Below, piece by piece: positions 56,244 to 64,000 of a DNA stretch of 64,000 nucleotides. The number at the start of each line of letters is the position of its first letter. Position 1 is the first letter of the stretch. Both the position numbers and the translations under genes were made by a program. The stretch is taken from NCBI GenBank assembly GCA_965224815.1, contig CBDDAF010000003.1, forward strand, positions 744,001 through 808,000, read 5' to 3'. The notes under the pieces were generated by a model. It saw only the letters and a list, made by a program, of their open reading frames with translations, had not been told where the DNA came from and made no database searches. The stretch is from CAYPEL01 sp036479985 (GTDB lineage Bacteria; Pseudomonadota; Gammaproteobacteria; DSM-19610).

Positions 56244-56395
56244 TGTTAGAACTATTAAAAGATTTATGGGGCTTCATGAGAGCCCGCAAGAAATTCTGGC
56301 TGGCACCGCTGATTGTAATGTTGCTTCTGCTGGGTGTGCTTATTGTGTTATCACAGGGTTCTGCGGTTGCACCGTTTATTTATACGTTGTTCTGA
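56243..56395 (+). CDS. DUF5989-family small membrane protein
   Basis: 50 residues, MLELLKDLWGFMRARKKFW followed by one helix and the ending SQGSAVAPFIYTLF. This length and ending match the DUF5989 proteins that follow SxtJ genes. The ATG shares its A with the TGA stop of the previous gene. Unknown function; conserved position suggests a complex with the carbamoyltransferase and SxtJ. Confidence 0.85.
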   Translation: MLELLKDLWGFMRARKKFWLAPLIVMLLLLGVLIVLSQGSAVAPFIYTLF

Positions 56396-56417
56396 TGCAG
56401 TGCTGGAGAGAATGGGC

Positions 56418-56654
56418 ATGAAGAAAATATTTTTCTGCCTAATACTGGCTGGCTGGTTAGCCCAGGCTCCACAGCTGGCGCATGCCTATATCGGCCCAGG
56501 TGCAGGCCTGAGCGCTATTGGCACCCTGATTGCCTTAATTGGCGCGGTACTACTAGCGATTATCGGATTCATCTGGTACCCGCTAAAACGCCTACTAAGG
56601 AAAAATAACAAGACCAATGATGCAGTTGATGACGCTGATAATTCTTCACAGTGA
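56418..56654 (+). CDS. Small secreted or membrane protein, YIGPGAG type
   Basis: 78 residues. A signal peptide (MKKIFFCLILAGWLAQAPQLAHA) is followed by YIGPGAGLSAIGTLIALIGAVLLAIIGFIWYPLKRLLRK, one strong helix and a basic, then acidic tail. The open frame begins earlier (56334), but ATG 56418 has GGAGAG nine bases upstream and starts the signal peptide. Proteins with YIGPGAG after a signal are common beside SxtJ/DUF5989 modules; function unknown. Its stop overlaps the GTG of the next gene. Confidence 0.75.
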   Translation: MKKIFFCLILAGWLAQAPQLAHAYIGPGAGLSAIGTLIALIGAVLLAIIGFIWYPLKRLLRKNNKTNDAVDDADNSSQ

Positions 56655-57037
56655 TTATCACGATATCCCTAGTTTCAGTTGTTATTTTTTTACTCGCCTT
56701 CTTTTTACTTCGGATCGTACCTGTTGCCACAGGTGTAACTAAAACTGCACGAGAAGCTGTATCTACAATGCGTGACACGTCTCTGAATGAGGTGGCACGT
56801 GAGAAAGCCATACAAGGATTTTCAATCAACTTGTTTAGCAGCTTCTTCTCAATCCTGATTCGCAGTATTGCCGCCCTGCTTTCTGCTGCCTTGCCTATTT
56901 ACATCGCAGACAAGCTAGGGTTTGTAGTCGCAGAAAATGTCATGGGGTTTCTAAGCCGCTGGGACGTAATTATAATTCTCTCACTTGTTATCTGCACCGG
57001 TTGGTATTTTAAAAACAAGTTATGGCCTTCGAGGTAA
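56651..57037 (+). CDS. Membrane protein of unknown function
   Basis: 128 residues, starting at a GTG that overlaps the previous stop. It has an N-terminal helix, a central segment (TKTAREAVSTMRDTSLNEVAREKAIQGFS) that may be amphipathic, and two further helices. I do not recognise the family. The overlap with the following sulfotransferase gene by 16 bases shows it belongs to the same transcript. Confidence 0.65.
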   Translation: MIITISLVSVVIFLLAFFLLRIVPVATGVTKTAREAVSTMRDTSLNEVAREKAIQGFSINLFSSFFSILIRSIAALLSAALPIYIADKLGFVVAENVMGFLSRWDVIIILSLVICTGWYFKNKLWPSR

Positions 57038-58098
57038 ACTATTCGGCTACGGATCGGCTTTTTCATCGGGTAGCGTTCGCCTCTCCTGCTATCCAACTGA
57101 CAGCTGCAGATATCGAAAACACTGTCTTTAACTCCGCCTGGAAATCTGCCAATTCATCTCAACCGGTATTCATAACTTCTCTGGCAAGAGCAGGTACAAC
57201 ACTATTGTTGGAGATTTTGCATAATCTGCCGGAGTTGGCCTGCAATACCTACCGCGATATGCCCTTCATTCTATCCCCGGTTCTTTGGTCTAAACTCTCT
57301 GGCCGTTTCCGGTCAAAAACCACGGTGCGCGAGCGCGCCCACGGTGATGGTGTCAAAGTCGGCTTTGACAGCCCTGAATCTTTTGAGGAGGTCTTCTGGA
57401 AAAGCTTCTGGCCAAATCACTATAAAAAAAGTCAAATTCAGCTCTGGAATAAGCAGGACGAAAAACCTGAAGCCACCGCTTTTTTTCGGGAGCATATGAA
57501 AAAGATCGCATTTCTGCGCCGTCCAGATCATTTAGATAATGTACGCTACCTTTCAAAAAATAACGCCAATATTGCCAGACTTGATTACATTCCAAAAATG
57601 TTACCTGATGCTACCATTCTGATTGTTCTAAGAGATCCACTTGAGCATGCATTGTCTCTCCACAGACAACATCTGAATTTCACAAAACTACAAGCGGAAG
57701 ATACGTTCGTAAAACGCTATATGGAAGACATTGGTCATTATGAATTTGGAAGCCTGCATCGGCCTTTTGCTTTTAACGGACTGATCGAATTAACTGCAGG
57801 TTATCAACCTGAATTTCCTGATTACTGGCTAGCTTACTGGATTGCTACTTTTGAACATATAATTGAGAAACGTGGCAATGCGGTAATCATTTCACATGAA
57901 AAAGTTTGTGAGAATGGGCTTGGCACACTCGCCCCGATTTGCGAGAAAATTGGCTTAGGTACCGGCAAAGATCTTGAATCCGCAGTGTCCCATATACGTC
58001 CTGTACAATATCATGCAGAAAATGACAGCTTTTCTCCTATACTGACTCGCAAAGCCAAGGATATACATCAACACCTTCTGGATAATTCAAGTGTTTAA
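57022..58098 (+). CDS. PAPS-dependent sulfotransferase
   Basis: 358 residues. The 5'-phosphosulfate loop is VFITSLARAGTTLLLEIL (about residue 49) and the 3'-phosphate site DATILIVLRDPLEHALSLHRQ (about 194). This is the third PAPS-type sulfotransferase in the window. It overlaps genes on both sides (16 and 8 bases), so it is translated with the arylsulfotransferase-like gene that follows. Confidence 0.83.
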   Translation: MAFEVNYSATDRLFHRVAFASPAIQLTAADIENTVFNSAWKSANSSQPVFITSLARAGTTLLLEILHNLPELACNTYRDMPFILSPVLWSKLSGRFRSKTTVRERAHGDGVKVGFDSPESFEEVFWKSFWPNHYKKSQIQLWNKQDEKPEATAFFREHMKKIAFLRRPDHLDNVRYLSKNNANIARLDYIPKMLPDATILIVLRDPLEHALSLHRQHLNFTKLQAEDTFVKRYMEDIGHYEFGSLHRPFAFNGLIELTAGYQPEFPDYWLAYWIATFEHIIEKRGNAVIISHEKVCENGLGTLAPICEKIGLGTGKDLESAVSHIRPVQYHAENDSFSPILTRKAKDIHQHLLDNSSV

Positions 58099-59407
58099 TA
58101 AAATAGCCACACTGTTCAAAAAAACAAATGTTACTTTCCTGACTAGCATTATCAGCGGTATAGCACTTGTTTTCCTTGCCGGTGTCATTATCGGACATCT
58201 AAAGCTTCAACCACAGCCCCTGATTCGTGATGCATTTGCGGCTGTAAAAGATCTGCAGCGCAATGGTAAAGCCTATTTCTTTAACAAACCCACCGGCCAT
58301 ATTCAGCCGCTTCGTTTCAAACAGACAGGTCTTGTAACAGCAAATACTGAACGATCACAACCTGGCGTGACTTTTCTGGTTGGTTTGTTCGGTAACGCGC
58401 TTGGAGCAAGGTTATACGGACAAGATGGAACGTTGATTCACGAATGGCCTTTTGACTTTTTCAAACTTGCCCCTGATGAAATGTCTTTCAAATTTGATGC
58501 GCTCGTTCACGGAGCCGCGTTATATCCTAACGGTGATTTTGTAGCCAATTTTGATGGTAGAGGAATGGTCAGAATATCTGCCTGCGGAAAGGTTCTCTGG
58601 CGAAATGCAGCACGCACACACCATTCTGTCTTCATCGATGAAAATGGGTTTATCTGGGCACCTAAATTCACTAAACGTTACAACGAGAAAACAATTCTTT
58701 CCAAAAAGTTTGGAATGGATCAGCTCGGCCGCTTTGATCCGAAAACCGGTGAATTACTCGAAACAATCGATCTGGTCGATACGCTGGTTAAACAGAATGC
58801 CCAGGGCATAATTAAAATCAAAACCAACAGCCCAGGTGATATGCTACACACTAATGACGTGGAGATACTTAGCGCGTCCATGGCCGATGCCTTCCCACTG
58901 TTTGAAGCTGGCGACATCATGTTGAGTTCGCGTAATCTAAATCAAATCTGGATCCTGGATGCTAAAACACACAATCTAAAATGGTGGCAGACAGGCCCTA
59001 TGGTTGGTCAGCATGATCCAGATTTTCAGGCTGATGGCACGATCACTCTGCTGGACAACCGGGTCGGCGGGTCAAGGAATGCTGATAACCATTTTCTAGG
59101 TGATCTTGGGGGCAGCCAAATCTTGCGAATCAATCCTGTCACCCGCGATTACGAAACTGTCTATCAAACTGATGATAAAAATACCTTCTATACGCCCTAT
59201 CGCGGCAAACATCAGATACTCGAAAATGGCAACATCCTGATTGCAGAAACCGATGCTGGCCGAGCATTTGAGGTCACATCAGATGGAGAAGTCGTCTGGA
59301 GCTATATCAGCGGCTGGGATGAAGATGAAGTCGGCTGGATGTTGGATGCGATTCGCTATCCACTCTCATATTCCAGCATCAGTGAGATCGAATGCCCAGC
59401 AAAATAA
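58091..59407 (+). CDS. Arylsulfotransferase (ASST)-like beta-propeller protein
   Basis: 438 residues starting at GTG 58091. An N-terminal helix (about residues 12-35) anchors or exports it; the rest is a beta-propeller with His-containing loops (LVHGAALYPNGD, ARTHHSVFIDENG, LHTNDVEIL, GQHDPDFQADG) typical of the ASST family. Real ASST enzymes move sulfate between phenols without PAPS. Here, after a PAPS sulfotransferase gene in a glycan locus, it may act on periplasmic polymer or be a structural relative only. Confidence 0.75.
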   Translation: MFNKIATLFKKTNVTFLTSIISGIALVFLAGVIIGHLKLQPQPLIRDAFAAVKDLQRNGKAYFFNKPTGHIQPLRFKQTGLVTANTERSQPGVTFLVGLFGNALGARLYGQDGTLIHEWPFDFFKLAPDEMSFKFDALVHGAALYPNGDFVANFDGRGMVRISACGKVLWRNAARTHHSVFIDENGFIWAPKFTKRYNEKTILSKKFGMDQLGRFDPKTGELLETIDLVDTLVKQNAQGIIKIKTNSPGDMLHTNDVEILSASMADAFPLFEAGDIMLSSRNLNQIWILDAKTHNLKWWQTGPMVGQHDPDFQADGTITLLDNRVGGSRNADNHFLGDLGGSQILRINPVTRDYETVYQTDDKNTFYTPYRGKHQILENGNILIAETDAGRAFEVTSDGEVVWSYISGWDEDEVGWMLDAIRYPLSYSSISEIECPAK

Positions 59408-59453
59408 AGTTGCCGGGGTTAACACTTAATAGACCTTGCTTAGAATACAATTG

Positions 59454-60470
59454 TTAAAACTGTTTACTTAACGTCTCAGCAATTATTTGATTGGCAATGC
59501 CTGTATTATGCCCATCCCAGGGTATAAATAATTCCTTGCCGTATTCCTTATAAGCAGCTTGTAACGGCTCCTGCATACTGAATACAGACACCTGGTTTTG
59601 TTCAGCAATCGTAGTTAATTTTTCGTAATAGGCATCCCACGGCATTACACCATAAATCTGATCACGCCTTGGGATGGAAAAAATCATAAATTTTGCTTTG
59701 TAAACGTCACTCATACGCTTCATAGATACAATGGAGTCACTCACTTGCTTCCAGCGCGCATCCAAAACTGGACTGTCTTCACCTTTCAGCAAAGATTGTT
59801 GCATCAAAAACCCATCGGAAGGTTTCACCATATTTTTAATTCCGCCAATAGCTGTACGGAGACTCATCAGCAAAGCACTTTTTTTCAAAGCGTAAACCAG
59901 TCTGGTTTGTCCAGCCTCCTGTTTATTTTTCATCTCTTGCGAAGGCGTAAATTTTTTGACAGCATCATTGACATAGAAGGCCAATACAACTACATCTGGA
60001 TTATATTTTGGTAACAATCGATCAAGAATAACCTCATGCTGCCATGTATCACTGCTTGCAAGACCTGCGTTTATGACTTCATATTTCTTATCATCACCAA
60101 CACTAGTATTGAGGGTTGCTTCCAACTGTTTAGGCCAGGTCTCCTCGATAGCAAGACCATTTCCGAAAGTTTGTGAATCACCTACTGCCAATATGCGGGT
60201 GATTCCATTCGGAGCACTAGAACTATACTCATGGTCACGCAGCCCTTCAGAATTAGTATTGACTTTTTTACTATGTGTATATGATTGCTGATTTGGCGTT
60301 AACCAGTGTCCGGTTTGCTGATCAAATAAATAACTTTCCTGCGGATAAGTCCATTCCACAACTGGAGGCAGAAAAGCTCGCAATGTCCATTCCATTAAAA
60401 TCAGCATTATCAGCATCGAGCCGACGAACAATAGAATGCTTTTTACTAAATCATTATTTTTTGAAATCAC
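59454..60470 (-). CDS. SGNH/GDSL hydrolase-like membrane-anchored protein
   Basis: 338 residues. An N-terminal helix (about residues 10-32) is followed by a periplasmic SGNH domain: block I AVGDSQTFGNG with the Ser nucleophile (about residue 97), NAGLASSDTWQ, LAFYVNDA and the C-terminal DGHNTG with Asp and His. Such proteins are common in loci with carbamoyltransferase and SxtJ, and may remove or transfer acetyl groups. It is convergent with the ASST-like gene. Confidence 0.82.
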   Translation of the reverse strand: MISKNNDLVKSILLFVGSMLIMLILMEWTLRAFLPPVVEWTYPQESYLFDQQTGHWLTPNQQSYTHSKKVNTNSEGLRDHEYSSSAPNGITRILAVGDSQTFGNGLAIEETWPKQLEATLNTSVGDDKKYEVINAGLASSDTWQHEVILDRLLPKYNPDVVVLAFYVNDAVKKFTPSQEMKNKQEAGQTRLVYALKKSALLMSLRTAIGGIKNMVKPSDGFLMQQSLLKGEDSPVLDARWKQVSDSIVSMKRMSDVYKAKFMIFSIPRRDQIYGVMPWDAYYEKLTTIAEQNQVSVFSMQEPLQAAYKEYGKELFIPWDGHNTGIANQIIAETLSKQF

Positions 60471-60642
60471 AATTCACACCAAAGTTCATAGTTTAACCTG
60501 TTGATTTTAAATATAGTATAATAATTCTATAACTAGCACTAGTATGTCTCATGCTCAATTTTCAGCTGCCGATATAGACATCCTCCACTTTTGATTTTGC
60601 ATGCAAAAGATAAAAATATTAAATAACGCACAAGAACAGACC

Positions 60643-61560
60643 ATGACAACTGAATTATCAATAATTATACCCGCATATAACGAGGCGGATTATATCGAAT
60701 CATTAATAGACTCAATCAGGAATTCCGTAAAAAACATCCAATTTGAAATTATTGTTATTGATAATGGTTCTACAGACAACACTGCGCAAATTGCGAATGA
60801 TGCAGGTGCAACTGTCTACTCAACTTCAAGGAACACTGTATCGAAAGCAAGAAACACTGGCCTCAATAAAGCAAACGCAGACATTCTCGCTTTTCTCGAT
60901 GCCGATGTCAGGATCACAAAAAAATGGGGAGAAGAAATAGTTAAAATCATTCCGGAACTAAGGAATGAGCATATTCTGACTGGAGCACGTTATTTAATAC
61001 CGGAAAATCCTGGGTGGATAGAAAAACACTGGTTCGAACCATTATCAAAAAAAGATGTGTCATATATCAACGGCGGCAACTTGATACTCAGCAAGAATAC
61101 CTACGAAATAATTGGCGGCTTTAATGACGATTTAATAACAGCTGAAGATTATGAATTCTCCATGAGGGCATTATCGAAAGGCGTTGTGATTAAGAACAAC
61201 ACCAACCTGGAGGCCATCCACGATGGCTACCCTAAAAATCTTTATAACTTTTGCAAAAGAGAGTTCTGGCATGGTAAAGGTGACTGTCAAAGCATTGCAT
61301 TATTATTAAAATCAAAAGTATCAATGGCAGCAATTATTTTCGGTTTTCTTCATATACTATTTATAATGTGCCTTATTTTTCAGAAAACCACCTACTCAAC
61401 AATCTTCTTAACTGCTATCTTTGTCCTTACTGTATTTATGTCATTGAAGATTTTCAATTCTGGAAATATAAAAAATGTACTGCTAAATATTCCAATGTGT
61501 TATCTCTACTTAATCTCACGTTTTTTTTCATTCATTGCGGTTATCACCGGCAACCATTAA
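60643..61560 (+). CDS. Glycosyltransferase, family 2
   Basis: 305 residues from ATG 60643; the frame is also open from ATG 60601, and neither has a strong ribosome site. MTTELSIIIPAYNEADYI is the usual start. The domain has IIVIDNGSTDNT, ILAFLDADVRI (DAD metal site) and INGGNLILSK, TAEDYEFSMRA (acidic base motif). Two C-terminal helices follow. It stands alone, divergent from the SGNH gene. Confidence 0.85.
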   Translation: MTTELSIIIPAYNEADYIESLIDSIRNSVKNIQFEIIVIDNGSTDNTAQIANDAGATVYSTSRNTVSKARNTGLNKANADILAFLDADVRITKKWGEEIVKIIPELRNEHILTGARYLIPENPGWIEKHWFEPLSKKDVSYINGGNLILSKNTYEIIGGFNDDLITAEDYEFSMRALSKGVVIKNNTNLEAIHDGYPKNLYNFCKREFWHGKGDCQSIALLLKSKVSMAAIIFGFLHILFIMCLIFQKTTYSTIFLTAIFVLTVFMSLKIFNSGNIKNVLLNIPMCYLYLISRFFSFIAVITGNH

Positions 61561-61972
61561 CCCTCTTAGTTATCTCTGCCCTAGTTGTTTCACCCAGCTT
61601 ACCCAGGAAGCAGTGAGTGAAAACTGCTTAACTAACCACATATTTAGCGCTTTAAGGAGGCTGTTTATATTTACCCAAAACTGTCTCCAATTGACTTCAG
61701 TTTATTTTCAATAATGCCTATATTTGCAATTTTGAGGGTTCTATCACAATAATTTAATCATGCCGAATAGATAATTCTGGACATTAACCATTGATTGTTA
61801 GCAGAAAACACAAACTTTGTCGCAAGTTGGTGACATAAATATTTCTGCAAGCACATGTTTATTATGCTGTAATTCTGCCGTTAACTTTACTAATTAAAAA
61901 CGTACTGCTGATTTTAATTTACAGCATATGTTTAGATTTATTTTCTGTAATACTTTTTGGATGGTGAAATAT
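61561..61972. other. Intergenic region with no clear gene
   Basis: About 410 AT-rich bases. No frame with a good start. A promoter for the secreted lyase-like gene is expected here, but none stands out. The frame of the downstream gene is open from 61928. Confidence 0.4.
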
Positions 61973-62899
61973 ATGCGTTTATATTCGTTACTTTTAAAAT
62001 GTGCAGGTTTGATGACATGCCTTTATAGCTCCTCATCAACAGCATGGACTATTAATAACACTTTTGATAATCAAAATGTTGGTGATACATGTGGATATTC
62101 TGCACATAAGGGGGGGAGTCCCTGGTGGAATGCTGAGAATTCATTTGTGACAAATGCACAAAAGTATTCCGGCAATCGTGGATGTAGCTTTACGATTCAA
62201 CAAGGAAGCACTGGCGGCGGATGGGGCGGCGGAACCACCCTGCCTACAAAACTCCGTAGAGGAGATGAAATATGGATAAGAGTACGGACATATATGCCCG
62301 CTGGCTTTAATTATGACGCTTCGGCAGCAGGTAATAAATTGAAATTCCTACGACTGCGAACCGCAGATGCATCAGGTGGTAATACAGGATATGTTGATTG
62401 GTATCTCAGCCCAAAAGGATCCAGCGATCCATTCCAAATAATTTATGAGGGTGGACAGAAGGCTGTTTTTGGATCAGGGGGCTGCACAACAGATTGCTGG
62501 ACAAAATTTGGAGCAGGTGATGCGATCCAATTAGGAAAATGGGAAACCTTTGAATACTACATCAGGTTAGACACTGTACCAGTTAGCAAAGGTGGGAAGG
62601 CAAGGGTTCGCGCATGGAAAAATGGTAAATTACTTTCAGACATGACCGATAAAATAACCCTTGCCAGGACAGATGGATATGCGCCTGCATTCTTATTTTT
62701 AAATTATTGGAATGGCGGTTCTCCGAAAACACAGACTATGTACGTCGATGACGTAACTTTAACCACAGACAGGCCGTCTAGTACCGATAGCACTGGATTT
62801 CCGTACATTGGTATGGGAAACGGCCCATCAACGGCATCTGGGTCAGGACCAACCCCACAACAAAGCGCCAAGCCTAATCCACCAGTTCTTTCAAATTAA
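61973..62899 (+). CDS. Secreted polysaccharide-lyase-like beta-jelly-roll protein
   Basis: 308 residues from ATG 61973, with GGTGA five bases upstream. A signal peptide (about residues 1-23, ending in STAW) is followed by a jelly-roll-type domain: TFDNQNVGDTCGYSAHKGG, RRGDEIWIRVRTYMP, KLKFLRLR, LGKWETFEYYIRLD, and MYVDDVTL at the end, then a Ser/Pro-rich tail. This pattern fits concanavalin-like lyases such as heparinase-I- or PL20-type. It may cut the polymer made by this locus. Family assignment is tentative. Confidence 0.6.
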   Translation: MRLYSLLLKCAGLMTCLYSSSSTAWTINNTFDNQNVGDTCGYSAHKGGSPWWNAENSFVTNAQKYSGNRGCSFTIQQGSTGGGWGGGTTLPTKLRRGDEIWIRVRTYMPAGFNYDASAAGNKLKFLRLRTADASGGNTGYVDWYLSPKGSSDPFQIIYEGGQKAVFGSGGCTTDCWTKFGAGDAIQLGKWETFEYYIRLDTVPVSKGGKARVRAWKNGKLLSDMTDKITLARTDGYAPAFLFLNYWNGGSPKTQTMYVDDVTLTTDRPSSTDSTGFPYIGMGNGPSTASGSGPTPQQSAKPNPPVLSN

Positions 62900-63053
62900 C
62901 ATCTAAAATAACTTACTTAGACACAAGGATGTGTCGGAAGTATGTTTTATTCTCGGTATTTTACATTCATCATTTACTTGGAAATACCCACCAGATTTCC
63001 TTTACTGCCGACTTTAAGTTTACTAAATAAACCCTGGCGAATTGCAATCTGTT

Positions 63054-64000
63054 TCATCTATAGCCCTTTAATCGGGACCTACCTTCCACAGCATCATCTG
63101 TTGTAGAATTTAATGTCACACTCTCTATTCCATTTTTTTGTTTTGCTATTTGATTAAGAGCCACACTCATTGCCAATTGCACCCAAAATATTGGATAGAA
63201 TAAAACAGAAAAGAAAATTGTTGCCACCATAAAGCCTATTGTCCCACCATCCAAACCATGGGCAATGTAAAGAGAAAACTTATCACCATTCTTTTTTGCT
63301 ATAGCTCTAGTCCTGGCATTTTGCACAAACATATAAAAAATCATCGCCACATACAGTATAAATGCAGGTATGCCAATCTCAGCTGCAGCCGAAATATATG
63401 TGTTGTGTGGTAACCGGCAACCAAATTTATTACCTAACCCTTGCGGGTTCATATAGTTGCAATATTTTAACCAGCTTTTGTATCCAACGCCCAAGACAGG
63501 AAACTCCTTAATTACCTCCATTCCAAAATCCCAATGTTCAAGCCTGTCCTGTGAAGTTGCATCATCACCTGCAGATTGATACTCCTCAAGCATTTGTTCA
63601 GGCAAAGTTGAATACAAGACCCAGCCAAGAAGTGTAATAGCAAGCGCTGCTTTAAGACCATTTCTGCTTTTGAGCAGAAACCATAAACCCATGGCTAGCA
63701 GTCCTAATTGAGCACCACGTGATGCTGTCCCTATAATTGTCACCACTCCTGTCAGCGGAAACAAATAAAAGACAGCGGTTTTCAGCCGTGACCAGCGATC
63801 CTTTAATGCAAGAACAAACGCCATCGATAGCGGTACAAAAATGGTCATTGCAACCCCAAAATCACCAGAATCACTAAACCACCCTGGCGTCCCTTTTACC
63901 CCCCATTTTGCATATGCAAACCCCCTGGAGGCATATGAATACGCTCCATGCTGGGACATCTTGAAATTAACCAGTAGGAATAACAATAAAAATATAAATA
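63054..64000 (-). CDS. O-antigen ligase/polymerase-like (Wzy_C) membrane protein, 5' end cut by window
   Basis: More than 310 residues; the frame is open to the right edge, so the N-terminus is missing. Several helices are visible. The Wzy_C domain is seen in IIGTASRGAQLGLLAMG (about residue 85 of the visible part) and CRLPHNTYISAAAEIGIPAFILY, the conserved His-containing loop. It either polymerises or ligates the polysaccharide. It is minus strand and convergent with the lyase-like gene. The TTG at 63986 is not taken as a start. Confidence 0.82.
   Translation of the reverse strand, partial: FIFLLLFLLVNFKMSQHGAYSYASRGFAYAKWGVKGTPGWFSDSGDFGVAMTIFVPLSMAFVLALKDRWSRLKTAVFYLFPLTGVVTIIGTASRGAQLGLLAMGLWFLLKSRNGLKAALAITLLGWVLYSTLPEQMLEEYQSAGDDATSQDRLEHWDFGMEVIKEFPVLGVGYKSWLKYCNYMNPQGLGNKFGCRLPHNTYISAAAEIGIPAFILYVAMIFYMFVQNARTRAIAKKNGDKFSLYIAHGLDGGTIGFMVATIFFSVLFYPIFWVQLAMSVALNQIAKQKNGIESVTLNSTTDDAVEGRSRLKGYR

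Noticed and set aside
1..64000. tRNA, rRNA or riboswitch genes
   Set aside because: No cloverleaf-like or conserved RNA segment was recognised by eye; a covariance-model scan would be needed to exclude small RNAs.

Overview
The window comes from a gammaproteobacterium of moderate G+C content. I base this on the housekeeping genes (leuC-leuD-leuB beside a divergent LysR regulator, a LacY-like MFS carrier next to aroC, mscL), whose arrangement resembles that of Pseudomonas and its relatives. The species cannot be named from the sequence alone. No rRNA, tRNA, CRISPR array, prophage or transposase gene was seen.

Layout. (1) 1-7142: conserved metabolism. leuB (cut by the left edge), leuD, leuC, a divergent LysR regulator, mscL, an MFS carrier, aroC and a small unknown protein. 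(2) 7262-11095: two related surface lipoprotein loci built as lipoprotein N-terminus, low-complexity tandem repeat, then a C-terminal fibronectin-III-like domain. The second locus is broken by frameshifts inside its 15-bp repeat array. (3) 11397-25327: start of a very large surface-polysaccharide region, with an outer-membrane beta-barrel, a Wza-like export lipoprotein, an aminotransferase, glycosyltransferases, and a plus-strand operon (promoter near 17919-17947) running UDP-glucuronate decarboxylase, two small membrane proteins, flavoprotein, GT2, GT4, Wzx-type flippase. (4) 25447-40359: mostly minus strand. Two UPF0104 membrane proteins, a Dpm1-like plus ArnT-like glycosyltransferase pair, a second flavoprotein, a CDP-deoxysugar cassette (rfbF, rfbG, C-methyltransferase, reductase) and a frameshifted membrane protein. 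(5) 40565-48952: plus strand. A dioxygenase-Rieske fusion, a pyruvyltransferase, a CmoA-like enzyme, a second methyltransferase, a deacetylase, a GT4 and a second flippase. (6) 49146-53613, minus: deacetylase, formyltransferase-like protein, two sulfotransferases, GT4. (7) 53988-64000: carbamoyltransferase/SxtJ/DUF5989 module, a third sulfotransferase, an arylsulfotransferase-like protein, an SGNH hydrolase, a GT2, a secreted lyase-like protein and an O-antigen-ligase-like protein that runs off the right edge.

Together regions 3-7 look like the machinery for one or more extracellular or cell-surface polysaccharides containing xylose-type and CDP-derived branched deoxysugars, decorated with pyruvate, sulfate, carbamoyl and possibly carboxymethyl groups. 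The sugar chemistry is inferred from families only.

The most striking non-coding signal is a family of eleven copies of a roughly 140-150 bp element with a REP-like palindromic core, imperfect terminal inverted repeats and YTAR-type target duplications. These are non-autonomous MITE-like elements placed almost exclusively at gene ends. In seven of them a neighbouring gene's stop codon lies inside the target duplication or terminal repeat. The second notable signal is an unfamiliar two-helix membrane module marked LPGYSVS, found four times in three proteins.
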